The position numbers were made by a program, and so were the translations under genes. A DNA stretch of 64,000 nucleotides from Diplosphaera chodatii (taxonomy: Eukaryota; Chlorophyta; Trebouxiophyceae; Prasiolales; Stichococcaceae), in contig JAALGY010000049.1 in the NCBI GenBank assembly GCA_032358165.1, positions 62,001 to 126,000 of the forward strand. The letters run 5' to 3'. The notes beneath the pieces were generated by a model that worked only from the letters and a program-made list of their open reading frames with translations, made no database searches and was not told where the DNA came from. Of the stretch, positions 21,455 through 32,552 are shown in pieces (the stretch's first letter is position 1; every line of letters starts with the position of its first letter).

Positions 21455-24400
21455 CTGCCCGCTGCGCAAATCGTCCGCCGTCAGTGCATGCCGCTGCAGC
21501 TTGGGCGGCAGCAGGGAGCGGCCCAGCACCCGGATCAGCGCGATCGTCATGTCAAGCGCGTCCGAGATGGTGGCGGCACCAAACTTGCCGGGCCCACCGA
21601 ACTGCGTCGCGGTGCCCTGCAGAGAATGCAGTCATGTGAGATGCAGCTGCATGCTTGACTATCCTTGAAGCCCAACGCTCATGCCTTCCTGCGATCAGCC
21701 AGACACTGTGCAGCTTGCAGTCTGCATGGTGGGCTGAAGTGTGCGCCGCAGGCCAGGGTCATCAACTAGCAGCACTGGGGCTCAGCATGTATGCGAGCAC
21801 GGCTGGAGAGCAGGGTTTACGAACCGGCTTTTGGCGCACCACGGAGCGAGAGGACGCAGAGCCCGCCACGGAGCGGCCGCTGCTGCCGGGCGAGGCGGTG
21901 AAGGGCGACGGGCTGGACTCGTCGCGGTGCGTCACCGGCGGCACGCCATCCAGCAGCGTCACCGCCAGCGTCGCCGGGTCCATCGCCATGACCTGATGAG
22001 GGGCAGAACATGCGATGGCGTAACCAACAGAGTGCGTCGATGCTGACACTGCGATACTGGGCTTGGTGCGGGTGACGCCTCTTGCGCCTGCTGGCATGCT
22101 CCAAGTTGCCGCGCTCAGCAGGCGCGCCCGTGCAGTGACGGAGACATCCTGTGGCAGACAGTGCGGCTGGCATGAGTGGCAGGCAGCAGCAGTGTGGCAG
22201 GTGCCAGTGGAAGTGGTGGTGGTGTGTCACCTTGAAGAAGCGCATCTGCAGCAGCTGCGCGGCGGTGGGCCGCTCCGCAGGATTCTTTGCCAGACATGCG
22301 TATACCACTTCCTGGAACGCCTGCAGATGCAGCAATCATGCCCCATCATTGCACAATCCTGACGCGTGTATCATGACGATCACTAGCTCCACAGGTACTC
22401 GCCCCTTCGCACTGCGCGCAGGTGCAGCCAGGAAGCAGTGCAAGCACAGGCACATTCATTGACAGGTGCCAGCAGCAGCAGCGGTCTGGTCGCCCCCTCG
22501 CTTACGACCGGATGGTTGCTGCTGGTAGTCCCCATGAAACCTCTAACTCTGCTCGACACTGCTCCACTCGAGGTGCGGCTGACCTTCCAGCACTGGAGTG
22601 CTTTCGTCCTCCAGGCTAGGTTGCGCGATCACCAGAGCATAACACTCACAGTCAGATCCGCACCTCGGGCGTGTGGCTGAGCTCGCCGGCGATGGAGGTG
22701 GGGTCGTCCTCGGGGCTGGACAGCACGCTGATCAGGATCTCCTCGACGCTGCGGCGGGCGGTGGGCGCCTTGCCAGTCGCCACCTGCGGATGCAGTACAC
22801 AGTTGTTCACCGCCAGCTGACGTCACAGAAACGAGCGTCCCCGCCGGACGCCGAATGGCTGACAATGGGATGGGCCAGGCTGCGGCGCAGAGGACGGCCG
22901 CGGCAGCCACGTGGCGGTGTCAGGACGACCCACCTCCAGCATGGTGATGCCAAAGGACCAGATGTCGGCGGCCTGGCCGTAGCCCTCCACCTGCGGCGCC
23001 ATCACCTGCAGGGGAAATTAGCGTATCATGGAAATAATCATTTTCTTACTTGAATATACATCTGACCTCTGCAAGCCTAGCAACCCGCTGTCGGCTGGCG
23101 CGACCCTGCCAATGGTGTGTGTCCAGCCACGAGTAGCATGGGCGCACAGGCGCTGCTGCGGATGCCGCACGCACAGGGTGGACCATGGACCATATGCAGA
23201 TCTGCAGTGACAGGGGCTTACCTCGGGCGCCATCCAGCAGGGCGTGCCGACGAAGGTGTTGCGCGCCAGGTACTTGGCGGCGGCTGCTGCGTTGCTGAAC
23301 TGCGACTTGAAGCGGCCTGTGAGGAAGGAAGACTCCTTGTAGCATTCCCTAAACAAAGTCAGCGGTGTTGAGCCTGCCAGCGTGCATATGTCTGCACTGT
23401 TTGCCATCCCATGTTTCGCGCTATTGTAACAGCAATCGCATGGTTGTGAAAGCAAGTTTCAAAATCAAGCATGCGTGGCAGTGCTCAGGGACACCCTGCA
23501 GTGTACAAGTCTGGCGCCCACCTGACTGGGAGCCGCCGTGGCTGCTGCCATCGCCGTCGCTGCTGCCTGAGCCATTGTTCCGCTGGCTCTTGCCGCCAAG
23601 CGATTGCGTCAGGAGCGGCGGCGGCTGCAGCAGGAGTGAAACAGCAAGGTCAGCAGGGAACTCGTGTGCACCCTGGTCAAAAGCTAGAGGTTAAGCCACT
23701 GTGAGCCTGCAACGCCCTGCACATATGCCAGGTTGCATTGACAGCTGCTGCATGCACAATGCACTAGCTCTGCCAAGACTGCACACACATCGCTCCTTGA
23801 CTGTTCTCCAGGGACAATCCCATCACTGTTGCTGCTGCGGAAGCAGTGATGGGCCCGCCCTTCCGGATAGTCAGGGAGTTGTGGCAAACAACATCACTGA
23901 CACGTGCGGTGGTGACTGATAAACCCGAGCAAACCGGCAGGGGGGCTGGTCCCTTGGTAGTGCATGATCCCCTCGGTTAGACTAAATGCACACAGCACCC
24001 ACGATTCTGATCAGCTATGAGCTGTCGCAGCAGGGTCAAGCACTCACCGCAGAGGCGCCGATGGTGCCGGCGCGGCGGGCGGCCCTGTAGTCCGCCGCCG
24101 ACATCTTCTTGCCGCCGATGCCCATCTTCTGGATCTCCGCCGCCGCCCGCTCAGCAACCCGCGCATCCTGTGGTAAGTTGACAGCGGCCTGGTAGATACA
24201 TGGCCCTGACACCTGTCATGCACCCTGAAGTGCCCTAAACATGCGCGTTGTGTTGACTGCGCTCAGATATGACAGCCCCACCTTCGAGTTGGCCTGCTGC
24301 TGGACCGACACCCGCCGCATGTGCGCCGCCGCGTCGAACGCCGCCGCCGCCCCGGGCTGGTGCTGCGACTGCGAGGCGCCGTCGTGCCCCGGGGTGGCCT

Positions 24401-26301
24401 CCAGCGCCGCCGACACGCCAAAATCTGCGCCAAGGGGTACAGAGTTTGAAGCTTGCACGGTCTGCCAGCAACATCCTCGAACGAGGTGACACCCTTGGGA
24501 GCCACATGGCAAACTCTGCTGTGCCGGGTGCAGTTCATCAGCAGGCTTTCATGCATCCCATGGTCGAGATGTCTGAAGTGAGCACCATTGAGTTGTACAG
24601 ACCTGCCAGGCACACGCGGCCGTCGGGGGCGACCAGGATGTTGGCGGCCTTGAGGTCGCGGTGGATGCGGCCCGAGTGGTGCATGTACGCCAGCCCGCGC
24701 GCAACCTCCCGCATGACCGTCGCCACCGCGTGCCAGTCCTGCACACCCTGCAGTGGAAAAGAACAGCATCAGCGCTGCACCCTGATGCCTTCTGCACAGC
24801 GCGCAACCGCCCGACTGCCACAGCAGCAGCCCATGAGCTGCTGGAGCAAGGCTCCAGAAGCGCTGGCATTGCTGGCAGTGGGCTAATGGTGAGAACAGGG
24901 GTGCATCCAACCAGAGTGGCCCGGTGGTGGCATGGTGGAAATTGCAGGCAAGAGACCACAGCAGTACTGCCACAAGCTGGAGTAGCTCAGTGCAGAAGGG
25001 TCTGATGAACCACCTCTGGGTGGCGGTACTGGACGATGGACAGCAGCGAGCCGGCGGCGTAGAAGGGCAGCACCATCCACAGGGAGCCGCCCTCGACAAA
25101 CGCCGCCAGCAGCGGCAGCACGTTGGGGTGGCGCATGCCTGCCATTACTGCTGTCTCCTTGATGACGACGTCCTGCGGCAGCAGGAGCACAGCACCGTGG
25201 GCTCTGGCTGCCATTTCAGCTGCATGTTGTCATCAGTGCTGCCACCGCGCCAAGGTGACACAAGTGTAAGCCCGTGTGCCCACGCCGTGAGCAGCCGACG
25301 GCAGACCGTCTGCAGCATGCCCAAATACCATGTTTCGAGCTGCCAGTGCTGCTGTCGGTGGCCAATCACCGCCGCCTGTGCAAGGCCTTTCCACTCGCTA
25401 GTGACACAGCACTGCATGCTGGCTGGCAGTCTGCTGCGACCCTGCATCGCTCACCAGGCGGCGCGCCTGCTCAATGGCCTCTAGGTGCAGCAGCGTAAAG
25501 GCTACTTCACATGGCTCCACATCACACAAGCCCCAAGGTCAAAGCCCTGGTGCTCACCAGGCCGCCCGCCTGCTCGATCGCCTCCAGGTCCAGCAGCTTG
25601 ACGGCCACCTTGCGCCGCAGCGGCTTGCACAGCGCCAGGTACACGGTCGCCGTGACGCCGAGACCCAGCTCCGCCAGCAGCATGTAGTCCCCCGAGGCGC
25701 ACGGGAACCTAGCCGGGCCGCGCCCGCTCATGGACCGCATGGAGCTGCACGGCACACTCAGCAGTCGGAGATTGGAGCTGCCGTTTGCGGGGCACAGCGC
25801 CGTGAAGCGCACAGGAACAGCAGCACATGCAGCAGCCCACGGCGGCGCAGGGTGTGGGTGCTGCGGCATGCGTCGGCCCGGCATGCCTGCATCCTGGCGG
25901 CTGTTGGCGGCTCGCAATGCACAGGGTATGTGCAGGGCGCTGCAGCTCACTCTACAGCAGCTGTGAAGGTAATGCAATGAAAGGTCCTAGCACGGGCTCT
26001 GCTTCCAAGCAAGAGCATGCTGTCCCACCTGAAGCTGTCCCGCCGGCCGCCAGACGTGGAGAAGCCGGACACGTCTGGGTTGCTGCTGTATGCCGCATAG
26101 TCCAGGCCCTGTGCCACGCATGCATACCCATGACTGACTGTGCCGTAGAAAGCGTGCTTGCTTGATGTGTCTTTGCAACCGAGCACGCGCTAAAGGTTGA
26201 ACACCGAAATTGGGACGACGGGGCACCTCCTCGTCGAAGCTGGCTCGCTGGTGGGAGGCCATGCTGCGCGCGGCGTATGTGGCGTACAGGGCGTTCGCCA
26301 T
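21455..26301 (-). CDS. Ste20/FRAY-like serine/threonine protein kinase (5' part of the kinase-SYLF locus)
   Basis: All catalytic elements of an active kinase occur in order: glycine loop LGLGVTATVY and VAVKLLDLE (about 25560-25710), helix-C KETAVMAGMRHPN (about 25130-25170), HRDLKAANIL (about 24635-24665), DFGVS (about 24410-24424), NTFVGTPCWMAPE (about 23222-23260), DIWSFGITMLEV (about 22934-22970), a linker at 22675-22785 and the final LAKNPAERPTAAQLLQMRFF (about 22230-22290). GVSA after DF and TFVGTP.WMAPE are STE20-group signatures; the plant FRAY/BLUS1-like clade fits best. Between DFG and APE two or more extra exons (about 24052-24168, 23535-23622) lengthen the activation segment greatly. 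The last kinase exon ends at a donor in phase 0 and continues into exons at about 21826-21990 and 21455-21617, which lead towards the SYLF domain. The N-terminal exon (MANALYATYAARS, from 26301) is tentative. Confidence 0.8.
25453..25597. repeat. Duplicated exon end / donor site inside a kinase intron
   Basis: The segment at about 25553-25597 (end of the glycine-loop exon plus its donor on the minus strand) has a diverged second copy at about 25453-25497, 100 bp further into the intron. Both contain the CTCACCAGGC.GC.CGCCTGCTC core. The second copy could act as a decoy or alternative 5' splice site. Confidence 0.75.
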
Positions 26302-27597
26302 GCTGTGCGCCTGCCCGTTGCCGTGTGCAGCAGGACCACCCCAGTTCACTCCAGCTCAGCAGCCACAGGGTGTCCTACGTCGTGCCACTGTCACTGTCGC
26401 AGCAGGCTGCCCCGTGCCAGCTGACGGGTGGCTGCTCCTCTCCTTTCACTGTGAGCTGCTGGCAGCCAGACACTGTCATCTGCTGCGGCTGCCGTGCCGG
26501 CACATGCATCAGAGCTCCATGCACATGTTCCGTGCGGGCACGTTGATACCGCATGCGCTTGAAGCCTGCTGGTAGGCCTGTATCAGGCCAGCAAGCATCT
26601 CCCTCCGTTGGCCTGCATGCGGAAGGAGCATACCTTGACAGGGACGATGCAAGCATATCTGGTGTCGAGGGCCAGCGTCTTCTACGACCCGCTGGCATCA
26701 CAGTGGCGGCAGGCGGCTTCTTCAGTATCATGCCAGGCCCGCGACACGGTGTTAGCCAGCTGCAAAGCGGGTGCACGGGCAAACACAGCGGCCTGTAGGC
26801 GGTTTCGCAGTTATGGGCGGCATCAGCGGGCGGCGCACGCAAACCATGCACCTGACGACATGCACGCGATTGTTTGCAAGCGTCCACGACGCTCTGACGT
26901 CGACGTCGAGAGCCGTGCAGGACAGGATGACTCGGCTGCAGGCCGAGTGTGTCGGCACGTGACTACTCTTTCCGAGCAGCACTGCCGCTGCGGGCCCAAG
27001 GACATGCACATCATGCTGCAGACCGACTACCTAGCAGCTGTATGAACTTGACCTGTCTCAAGCGCACCTGGTGCCAAGAGTAGTTGAAGCTGAAGACCCA
27101 AGATATGCAACAGCGGCAAGGAACCCCGCAGCTGACGGCTGCGTGAAGAAGCTCTTCGACGACCGGCAGCCTTTGAGACACCGTTCTTCCCTTGTCGGCG
27201 GCAGAGACACTGCAACAGGGATCTTGTTCGCCAGTAACACCCTGTTATGTCTTGGGTGTTGCACCACTTGCGAGACACTGCGGTGCAGACTCGACGTCTG
27301 ACCAGACTTCAGGCAAGCCAACAAGATGATCGTGAGCGAGTCACGCATGCACAGCACTGTTCTGCAGCGCCGCAGGCATCCGCATTACGCATGGCCAAAT
27401 CGCTCCAGGGCAGGTCTCAGCCAGGGGACAGAACCAGGCCAGCTCTGAGCCGAGACCTGCAGAGAACTTGCCACGATCGAGCTGTTGACCCCTTGCAAAC
27501 TTGCAAACTGTGTCTAGTGACTCGAAGCATCTGATCGTGATCGTTGCTGCTGTCCGCTGGTCGCAGGTTCAAACGTGCAGGGTCGAGGTGTTGTACC
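26302..27597. promoter_or_regulatory. Divergent intergenic region between kinase and plastid-protein genes
   Basis: About 1.3 kb between the kinase 5' end (minus) and the small plastid protein (plus). Open frames here show no family resemblance. It should carry both promoters and possibly an unrecognised 5' exon of the kinase. Confidence 0.35.
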
Positions 27598-28328
27598 ATG
27601 GCATCCAACATGCTTGCACAGCCAGCAGCGGCGGTTCGTGCGCCCTTTCGTGCACAGCTCAGCGGCCAGCGTCTCACAGCAGTACCAGCTGCAGGGCGGG
27701 GCAGAGCGCCGCGGCTGTCAGCCCGGGCAGAGGGCAAGGTGACCCGCGAGTACAATGAGGGAGATGGAAAGGTCTCCGACGGAAAGAAGCCGCTGTACGC
27801 CGACGAGGCACCAGTATGTACATGCTGTATTATCCAACAGATGGCTGCAGATGTTGTGCAGCTTCAGTATGTGCATGACAGAATCGTGCCAGATGTGATC
27901 TGGATCGGACACTGCACGCTGCTCAGCTGATGCCTTCCCTATGCTGCAGCCGCCGCCGGTGAGGAAGCTGTCAAAGGTGAGCTCAGCCAGTATATAATGC
28001 TATAAACAGTGCTCCATCTGGCAGACTCACAGCAGATGCACTGCCAAGCGCCTCAAGTGGAACGCTGCCCTTCACGCAGGAGCAAGAGAAGAAGCTTCGC
28101 GATGAATACCTGGGCCTCGGCGGCAGCGCCAGCAGCCCCATCCCCAACTACTTCCTGTACATCATCATCGGCATCTCCTTCCTGGCGGTGGGCAATCCGT
28201 TCGCATGCATCACTTGCAAATACACTCGGCCTCCCGGGTTGGCAACAGCTGGCCACATATGTGCATGAACCCGACGATTTTCTTTGCCCTGCACACAGGT
28301 GCTCAGCTGGCTGTCGGGCGCAGTCTGA
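27598..28328 (+). CDS. Small plastid-targeted single-pass membrane protein, function unknown
   Basis: Four exons (27598-27813, 27950-27976, 28080-28187, 28299-28328) join in phase 0 to a 126-residue protein. Residues 1-45 are rich in Ala, Arg, Ser and Gln with no acidic residue, as in a chloroplast transit peptide, ending near RLSARAEGK. A hydrophilic lysine-rich stretch leads to EQEKKLRDEYLGLGG, then a single hydrophobic helix (YFLYIIIGISFLAVLSWLSGAV) split by the last intron, with the chain ending two residues after LSG. The second exon encodes only PPPVRKLSK. The compact ending looks like a small thylakoid or envelope membrane subunit. I do not recognise a named family and assign no function. 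Confidence 0.8.
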
Positions 28329-28675
28329 GACACAATGACATCTGACAGAACCTCTCACAGGTATGGCCCTGTCAAGCATGCCTTGTACAAGCACTGCACA
28401 AAGGTGCAGTTGGCCTTTGTGGAGGCCTGTCTATCGTCCAAACACTGGCAGCAGTACGCTGATCTGTGCTGTGCCTCTGCAGGGAGCAAACTCGTGCAAA
28501 TCATGCGGGTGATTAGCGGCAGTTGCGCAACCGAATGATGGCGACGAGCAATCTCATGTGAGGTGTTGGCAAATGCTGCTTTCGCAGGAGACCAGAATAG
28601 GTGACAGTTCTGCAGTTGCCACAATACGAGCCTTTACGTCGCTCATGGCATCACCTTACTCAGTGCTCAGAACTG

Positions 28676-28680
28676 TTACA
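28676..28680 (-). terminator. Candidate UGUAA polyadenylation signal for bL28m
   Basis: TTACA on the plus strand reads TGTAA in the minus sense, about 245 bp past the bL28 stop codon. TGTAA is the usual chlorophyte poly(A) signal. Confidence 0.4.
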
Positions 28681-28924
28681 ATGTTTGGTGGAGGGATGTC
28701 AAAGCGCTGTTGACTACAGATCACCCGGCATGAAGTCAACATGTCCACCATCTCAGCATCAGCACCACGACGATGACTGCCCTGCACCTCTTGCACTGCC
28801 GACACAGGCTCACCCTCACTGCTAGTCTGCACTGGCAGCCGCTCGCACTGAGCAAACAGACTATGCCAGGTCTTGTACATCACCTACATTGCGGGGGCAG
28901 AATAGCAGCAGGAGTTCTCTACCA

Positions 28925-29641
28925 TCAGCCAGGTGCTGGCTCTGCCGGCTGCTGCCCTATTTGCTCCTGGCTGCCTGCCTGCGCTGGCTGCCGTGCTGCT
29001 CTAGGCCTCCGTTGGGGAGGCGGCACCATCTTGGCGGCCAGCATCTCCCTTCGCAGATCCGCGCCAACATCAGAGCCCAGCTTCTCGTCTGGCGTGTTGA
29101 GGATGTAGGCGTCCAGGCCACCCGCCTTGTCTATACACCTGCATGCGCCAGAGCAGACCGTTTCCGTGCCTAATGTCGCCCAGAGGTCTTTGAGCAACAT
29201 GCCCATCACATTGAGCAGGCACTTCGCGCACGTGCACAGGCAGCGCGCCTCACCTCAACGCATGCGCGGTGCAGCGCATTGGTATCCGGCGGTCCAGCAC
29301 CTCGCTGTACAGGGTGGTTTTGTGCACATTGGGCAGCCACCGCCGCCTTGACCTGCAACATGTACGAGGTCCAATTTCGCAGCTTGCTGAGTGGCAGGTT
29401 GAATTATCTGACTGGGGCAGACATTCGACATGTACTGTCACTAAATGTCAGCTGAGCGGCTTCGCCCAGACGTAGGTTGAAGGCGTCATCGTAGGTCGCC
29501 TGATGGTACACGGTGTGCGCACCTGTTGCCGCCATCCTCCGAGACCTTGTTGCCGAAGAGGATCATGCGCCCGGCGTACAGGCCGCGCTTTGCGCGTCGC
29601 AGCAGGTTCTTCCCCGTGAGGTAACTGGCGCCCGATGCCAT
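28925..29641 (-). CDS. Mitochondrial large-subunit ribosomal protein bL28m
   Basis: Structural protein of the mitochondrial large ribosomal subunit. Three exons (29523-29641, 29254-29352, 28925-29138) join in frame to 143 residues. Conserved blocks are AKRGLYAGRMILFGNKVSEDGG, RRRWLPNVHK and ALRCIDKAGGLDAYIL. They match the mitochondrial bL28 of land plants (which has YAGRHIQFGN, then EDGGNKSRR and ALRCIDKAGG) rather than the shorter plastid form. Both introns fall in conserved motifs and restore them exactly. The chosen Met lies close to the conserved core, so the roughly 30-residue N-terminal leader of the land-plant protein is absent unless a further 5' exon exists. The C-terminal tail is Pro/Gln/Ala-rich. 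Confidence 0.92.
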
Positions 29642-30264
29642 GCCGGCAGACCGCTGCCACTGACGGCCCTGCAGCCGCTGCCAAGTGTCTTACTGAACTC
29701 GCTTGCACGTGGTTACCAGCCAATACCTTGCTCAACTTTCAACGAGGGCTTGCCCTTTGGGATCAGCTGCACCTATGACAATAGCGCCGTCAGCTGCACA
29801 GTCTGGTCCTGAAACGTCCAGCTGCAGTACCAGCGAATGGTGCGACTTCGCAATGCCAGCACTCAGGAGATGCAGCGCAGTCAAGCTGTGCATGCGAGAG
29901 GTGGAGAGCGAAGCTGTAAAGGTCAATGCATGCCGCACCTTACAGGTTGGTGGGAAGGATGCACAGCATGCTGCATGCTGTGCTGGACTGCTTCCGTGGA
30001 CATGTCCATGTCGGGGCCAGGATCGCGGTCAGGCGGAGCTTTCCAGGCACTTACATCATCATCAATAGCTGTTGTCCCTGTGCCAATTGATCTGCTCGCG
30101 CCACGCGCAGTGTGCAAGCGATCTTGTGGACCCCATCTTATTGGACGTGCATCCCTCCGCGACGTTTAACGCTGATTTTCAGGGCCACTGTGAGGTTTCT
30201 AAGCAGAGACCCCTTCACGGCTGCCACTTGATACCTTCGCGTGCAGCGAGGGCCATCGGCTGCA
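29642..30264. promoter_or_regulatory. Divergent intergenic region between bL28m and a 69-residue protein gene
   Basis: About 620 bp separate two oppositely transcribed small genes and should hold both promoters. No recognisable exon or repeat; a missing 5' exon for bL28m could lie here. Confidence 0.35.
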
Positions 30265-30767
30265 ATGGGATGGTTCTTGTGGGGCCTCGGCAATGTTGTG
30301 GTTACCAGCGTCACAATCGGGGCGCTGAAGAGGGAGGGAGTCCTTGAGTGAGCCTCCTCAGCCTCTGCGTGCATTTACTCGGGTTCTCCAGCTTCTGTAG
30401 CTCCGAAATTTGCATGACTGCGGTCACTGCTGCCCTTCATGCAGATTCAGTGCATGTTGCAGCATGCCGCAGTTGCTGTTGCTGCGCGCACTGTCACTCA
30501 CACTCATGTCCCCTGCCTGCAGCATCCACACAGAGAAAATCAGGAACGAGATGTTCAGATCAGCGTTTGAGACTGCGGTACGCACCCTCCACCCTGGATG
30601 CATGATTCGCCCATGCAGTGGTGCGGCACAGAGTCACGTAGAGATGTCACATTCTGCAGACTGCAGACGTGCGAATCTGTGCACTCTGCATTCAGGTGGG
30701 CTTCGGCGAGGACCTCACGCTGCGGGCAGAGAACCTTATCAAGGAGGTGACAGGAAGGTCGAAGTGA
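30265..30767 (+). CDS. Small protein of 69 residues, function unknown
   Basis: Three exons (30265-30347, 30523-30577, 30696-30767) join in frame. The N-terminus is short and hydrophobic (MGWFLWGLGNVVVTSVTIGAL) and could be a membrane anchor. It is followed by a charged, probably helical part containing KREGVLDIHTEKIRNEMF and ending ENLIKEVTGRSK. Both introns have good donors (gtgagc, gtacgc) and CAG acceptors. The precise phase agreement and amphipathic character argue for a real gene, but I recognise no family. Confidence 0.6.
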
Positions 30768-31055
30768 ACGGATGATGAGGATGCGTGGCAGGAGGAGGCA
30801 CAGTGGTGGCAGCATGAGGAGACTGTAGTTCTGTTTAATCGCCTGATCCGCACATGCACTGAGCGAAGGGTTGAGTTGAGTCAACGTACCCCTTCGTTGA
30901 TGGGCAGCACGTCAACAGGCAGACGCATAGTGTGAGGTGGAAGCGTTAATCCAACAGGAAGCCCAGCTACATCAGTTCGTTCTGCACGGTAGCTCTATGC
31001 ACTTTTCTGCACTGCGCTTCAGATCCACAGTGTCAGACGAACTGACAGCAGCAGC

Positions 31056-32183
31056 TCAGATGCCCTTGCACAGCTTCAGCTTCTTGAAGTGCGCAGCAAC
31101 TTGTGACTTAGGCGCCGGCTGCGTCGCGAGACAGGTCACAAAGTCTTCTGGCTGCTCCACCCACAGCTTGTGCGGCACCCCAGCCTCCGACAGCTTCGCC
31201 GCAAGTCTGCGAAGCTGGGTCTCGCCTTTCACCTCAAGCACCACCTGCATGAGGATGGGCACACTCTGCTGGTGTGGTGTGGATCTGGTGTGACACGCTG
31301 CCCCCAGCTGTGCAGGTGAGCATGTCATGATGCTGTCCAAAGCAGAGACAACAGCGAGTAGCACAGTGGCTGTTGTGCGGGGTGATGTCTGTCAGCGACT
31401 CGCTGCATTTATAACCCGACTTGGTGGCTGTGAGGCCGATCATGCCAGCCAGGTGCGCAAGCTGTGCAAGCATCACCTTGTGCATGTGGTCGAGCTTGTC
31501 AGGTGCGCAATAGGCAGCTGTCCCTGGCCCCTTGCGGCTCTCCCACAACGCCGCTGTCGCTGCGTGGCACGCCTGCAGCAGCGTGAGCGTGCAATCAGCC
31601 TGCTCGCGCTGCCAGTACATATCCATTGTCTGATCAGCGGCATCCATTGCCGCCGTACTGCATGGGGAAACCGCCACACCGTGCCTGGATAAGCGCACAG
31701 CACCAAATAGTGCGCACGACCACACAGTTCACAGTTCACATGCAGTCAGCAAAGACCCTGCCATCACCAGCAACAGACTTCAGAGCCGATTGCCTGCGCG
31801 ACGATGCTGCCAAGCGGCCAGCTGAGCTCCGTCCACAGGTCCCGCCGCAGCACTACGTACTGCAGGATCACGTCGTCTGACGCTTCGCCACCTGCACCCC
31901 CGTCTGCCTGCTCGGTCGGCGGCGGACTCTCCGCAGCAGCGGCTGCCGTCACACCGTCTGGAGCTGCCGCTGCGGTGCTCATGAGCCCACAGCGCCTCTG
32001 CAGCGGCTGCCGAATACTGTGCTGCCGCGGAATGGGAGGCACCTCCAGGCGGCTGTTTGACCGGTAGATTCGCCGCAGACTGCTGCCGTGTAAGGTTGTT
32101 GACAATGGTGGCTGCGCTGCCCGTGGCAGGGTGAATGCAGCGCGGCAGCGGATCAGCAGCGGCGCCGTGCCAGCCCGGTACAT
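31056..32183 (-). CDS. PTRHD1-like (peptidyl-tRNA hydrolase II domain) protein
   Basis: Three exons (31794-32183, 31477-31572, 31056-31244) join in phase 0 to 224 residues. The first 95 or so are Arg/Ser/Pro-rich, then Ala/Pro-rich, and may target an organelle; an internal Met (MSTAAAAPDG) could give a shorter cytosolic form. The Pth2 fold follows: LQYVVLRRDL, SIVAQACHAATAAL, DKLDHMHKVVLEVKG, GVPHKLWVEQPEDFVTCLA and a short C-terminal helix before the stop. The order and LW.EQPE motif match PTRHD1, a Pth2 relative, rather than canonical Pth2. Peptidyl-tRNA hydrolase activity of this subfamily is uncertain. The first intron has a GC donor (CAG|gcaatc at 31793), required to keep AQACHA. Confidence 0.9.
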
Positions 32184-32552
32184 TGACCAGTTTACTATAC
32201 TAGCACCCTTGCCAGTGGCCTCGACAGGCTGTCCGGCTTGGCTACTCGTGCAGGATCAGTAGCTTTCTGGCGCATGCCAAACACTTCACTGAATGTGCAA
32301 GATCGCCCAACAAGCGGGGCAAGCTGATGTGCAGCACGTGTACCTTTTTGATCCTGCACTCAGCTTATCAGCAAGTTGACAACAGATGTGACGTGAGATG
32401 GCAAAGTGATGCTGGGAGCTATAGCTGCATTCCTGCCGGTACAAAATTGTACTGCATGGGCCTGCACCAAGCTGGCTGTGCAGAAGCAATTTGCACCGCA
32501 GATTTGCCCTACTGTTGCAGTCTCGAAGCGTGCGATCCACATCAGTCATGAC
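32184..32552. promoter_or_regulatory. Bidirectional promoter region, PTRHD1-like / GT92
   Basis: Only 369 bp lie between two divergent start codons, so the genes almost certainly share regulatory DNA. It is AT-richer than the flanking exons. No specific element recognised. Confidence 0.45.
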
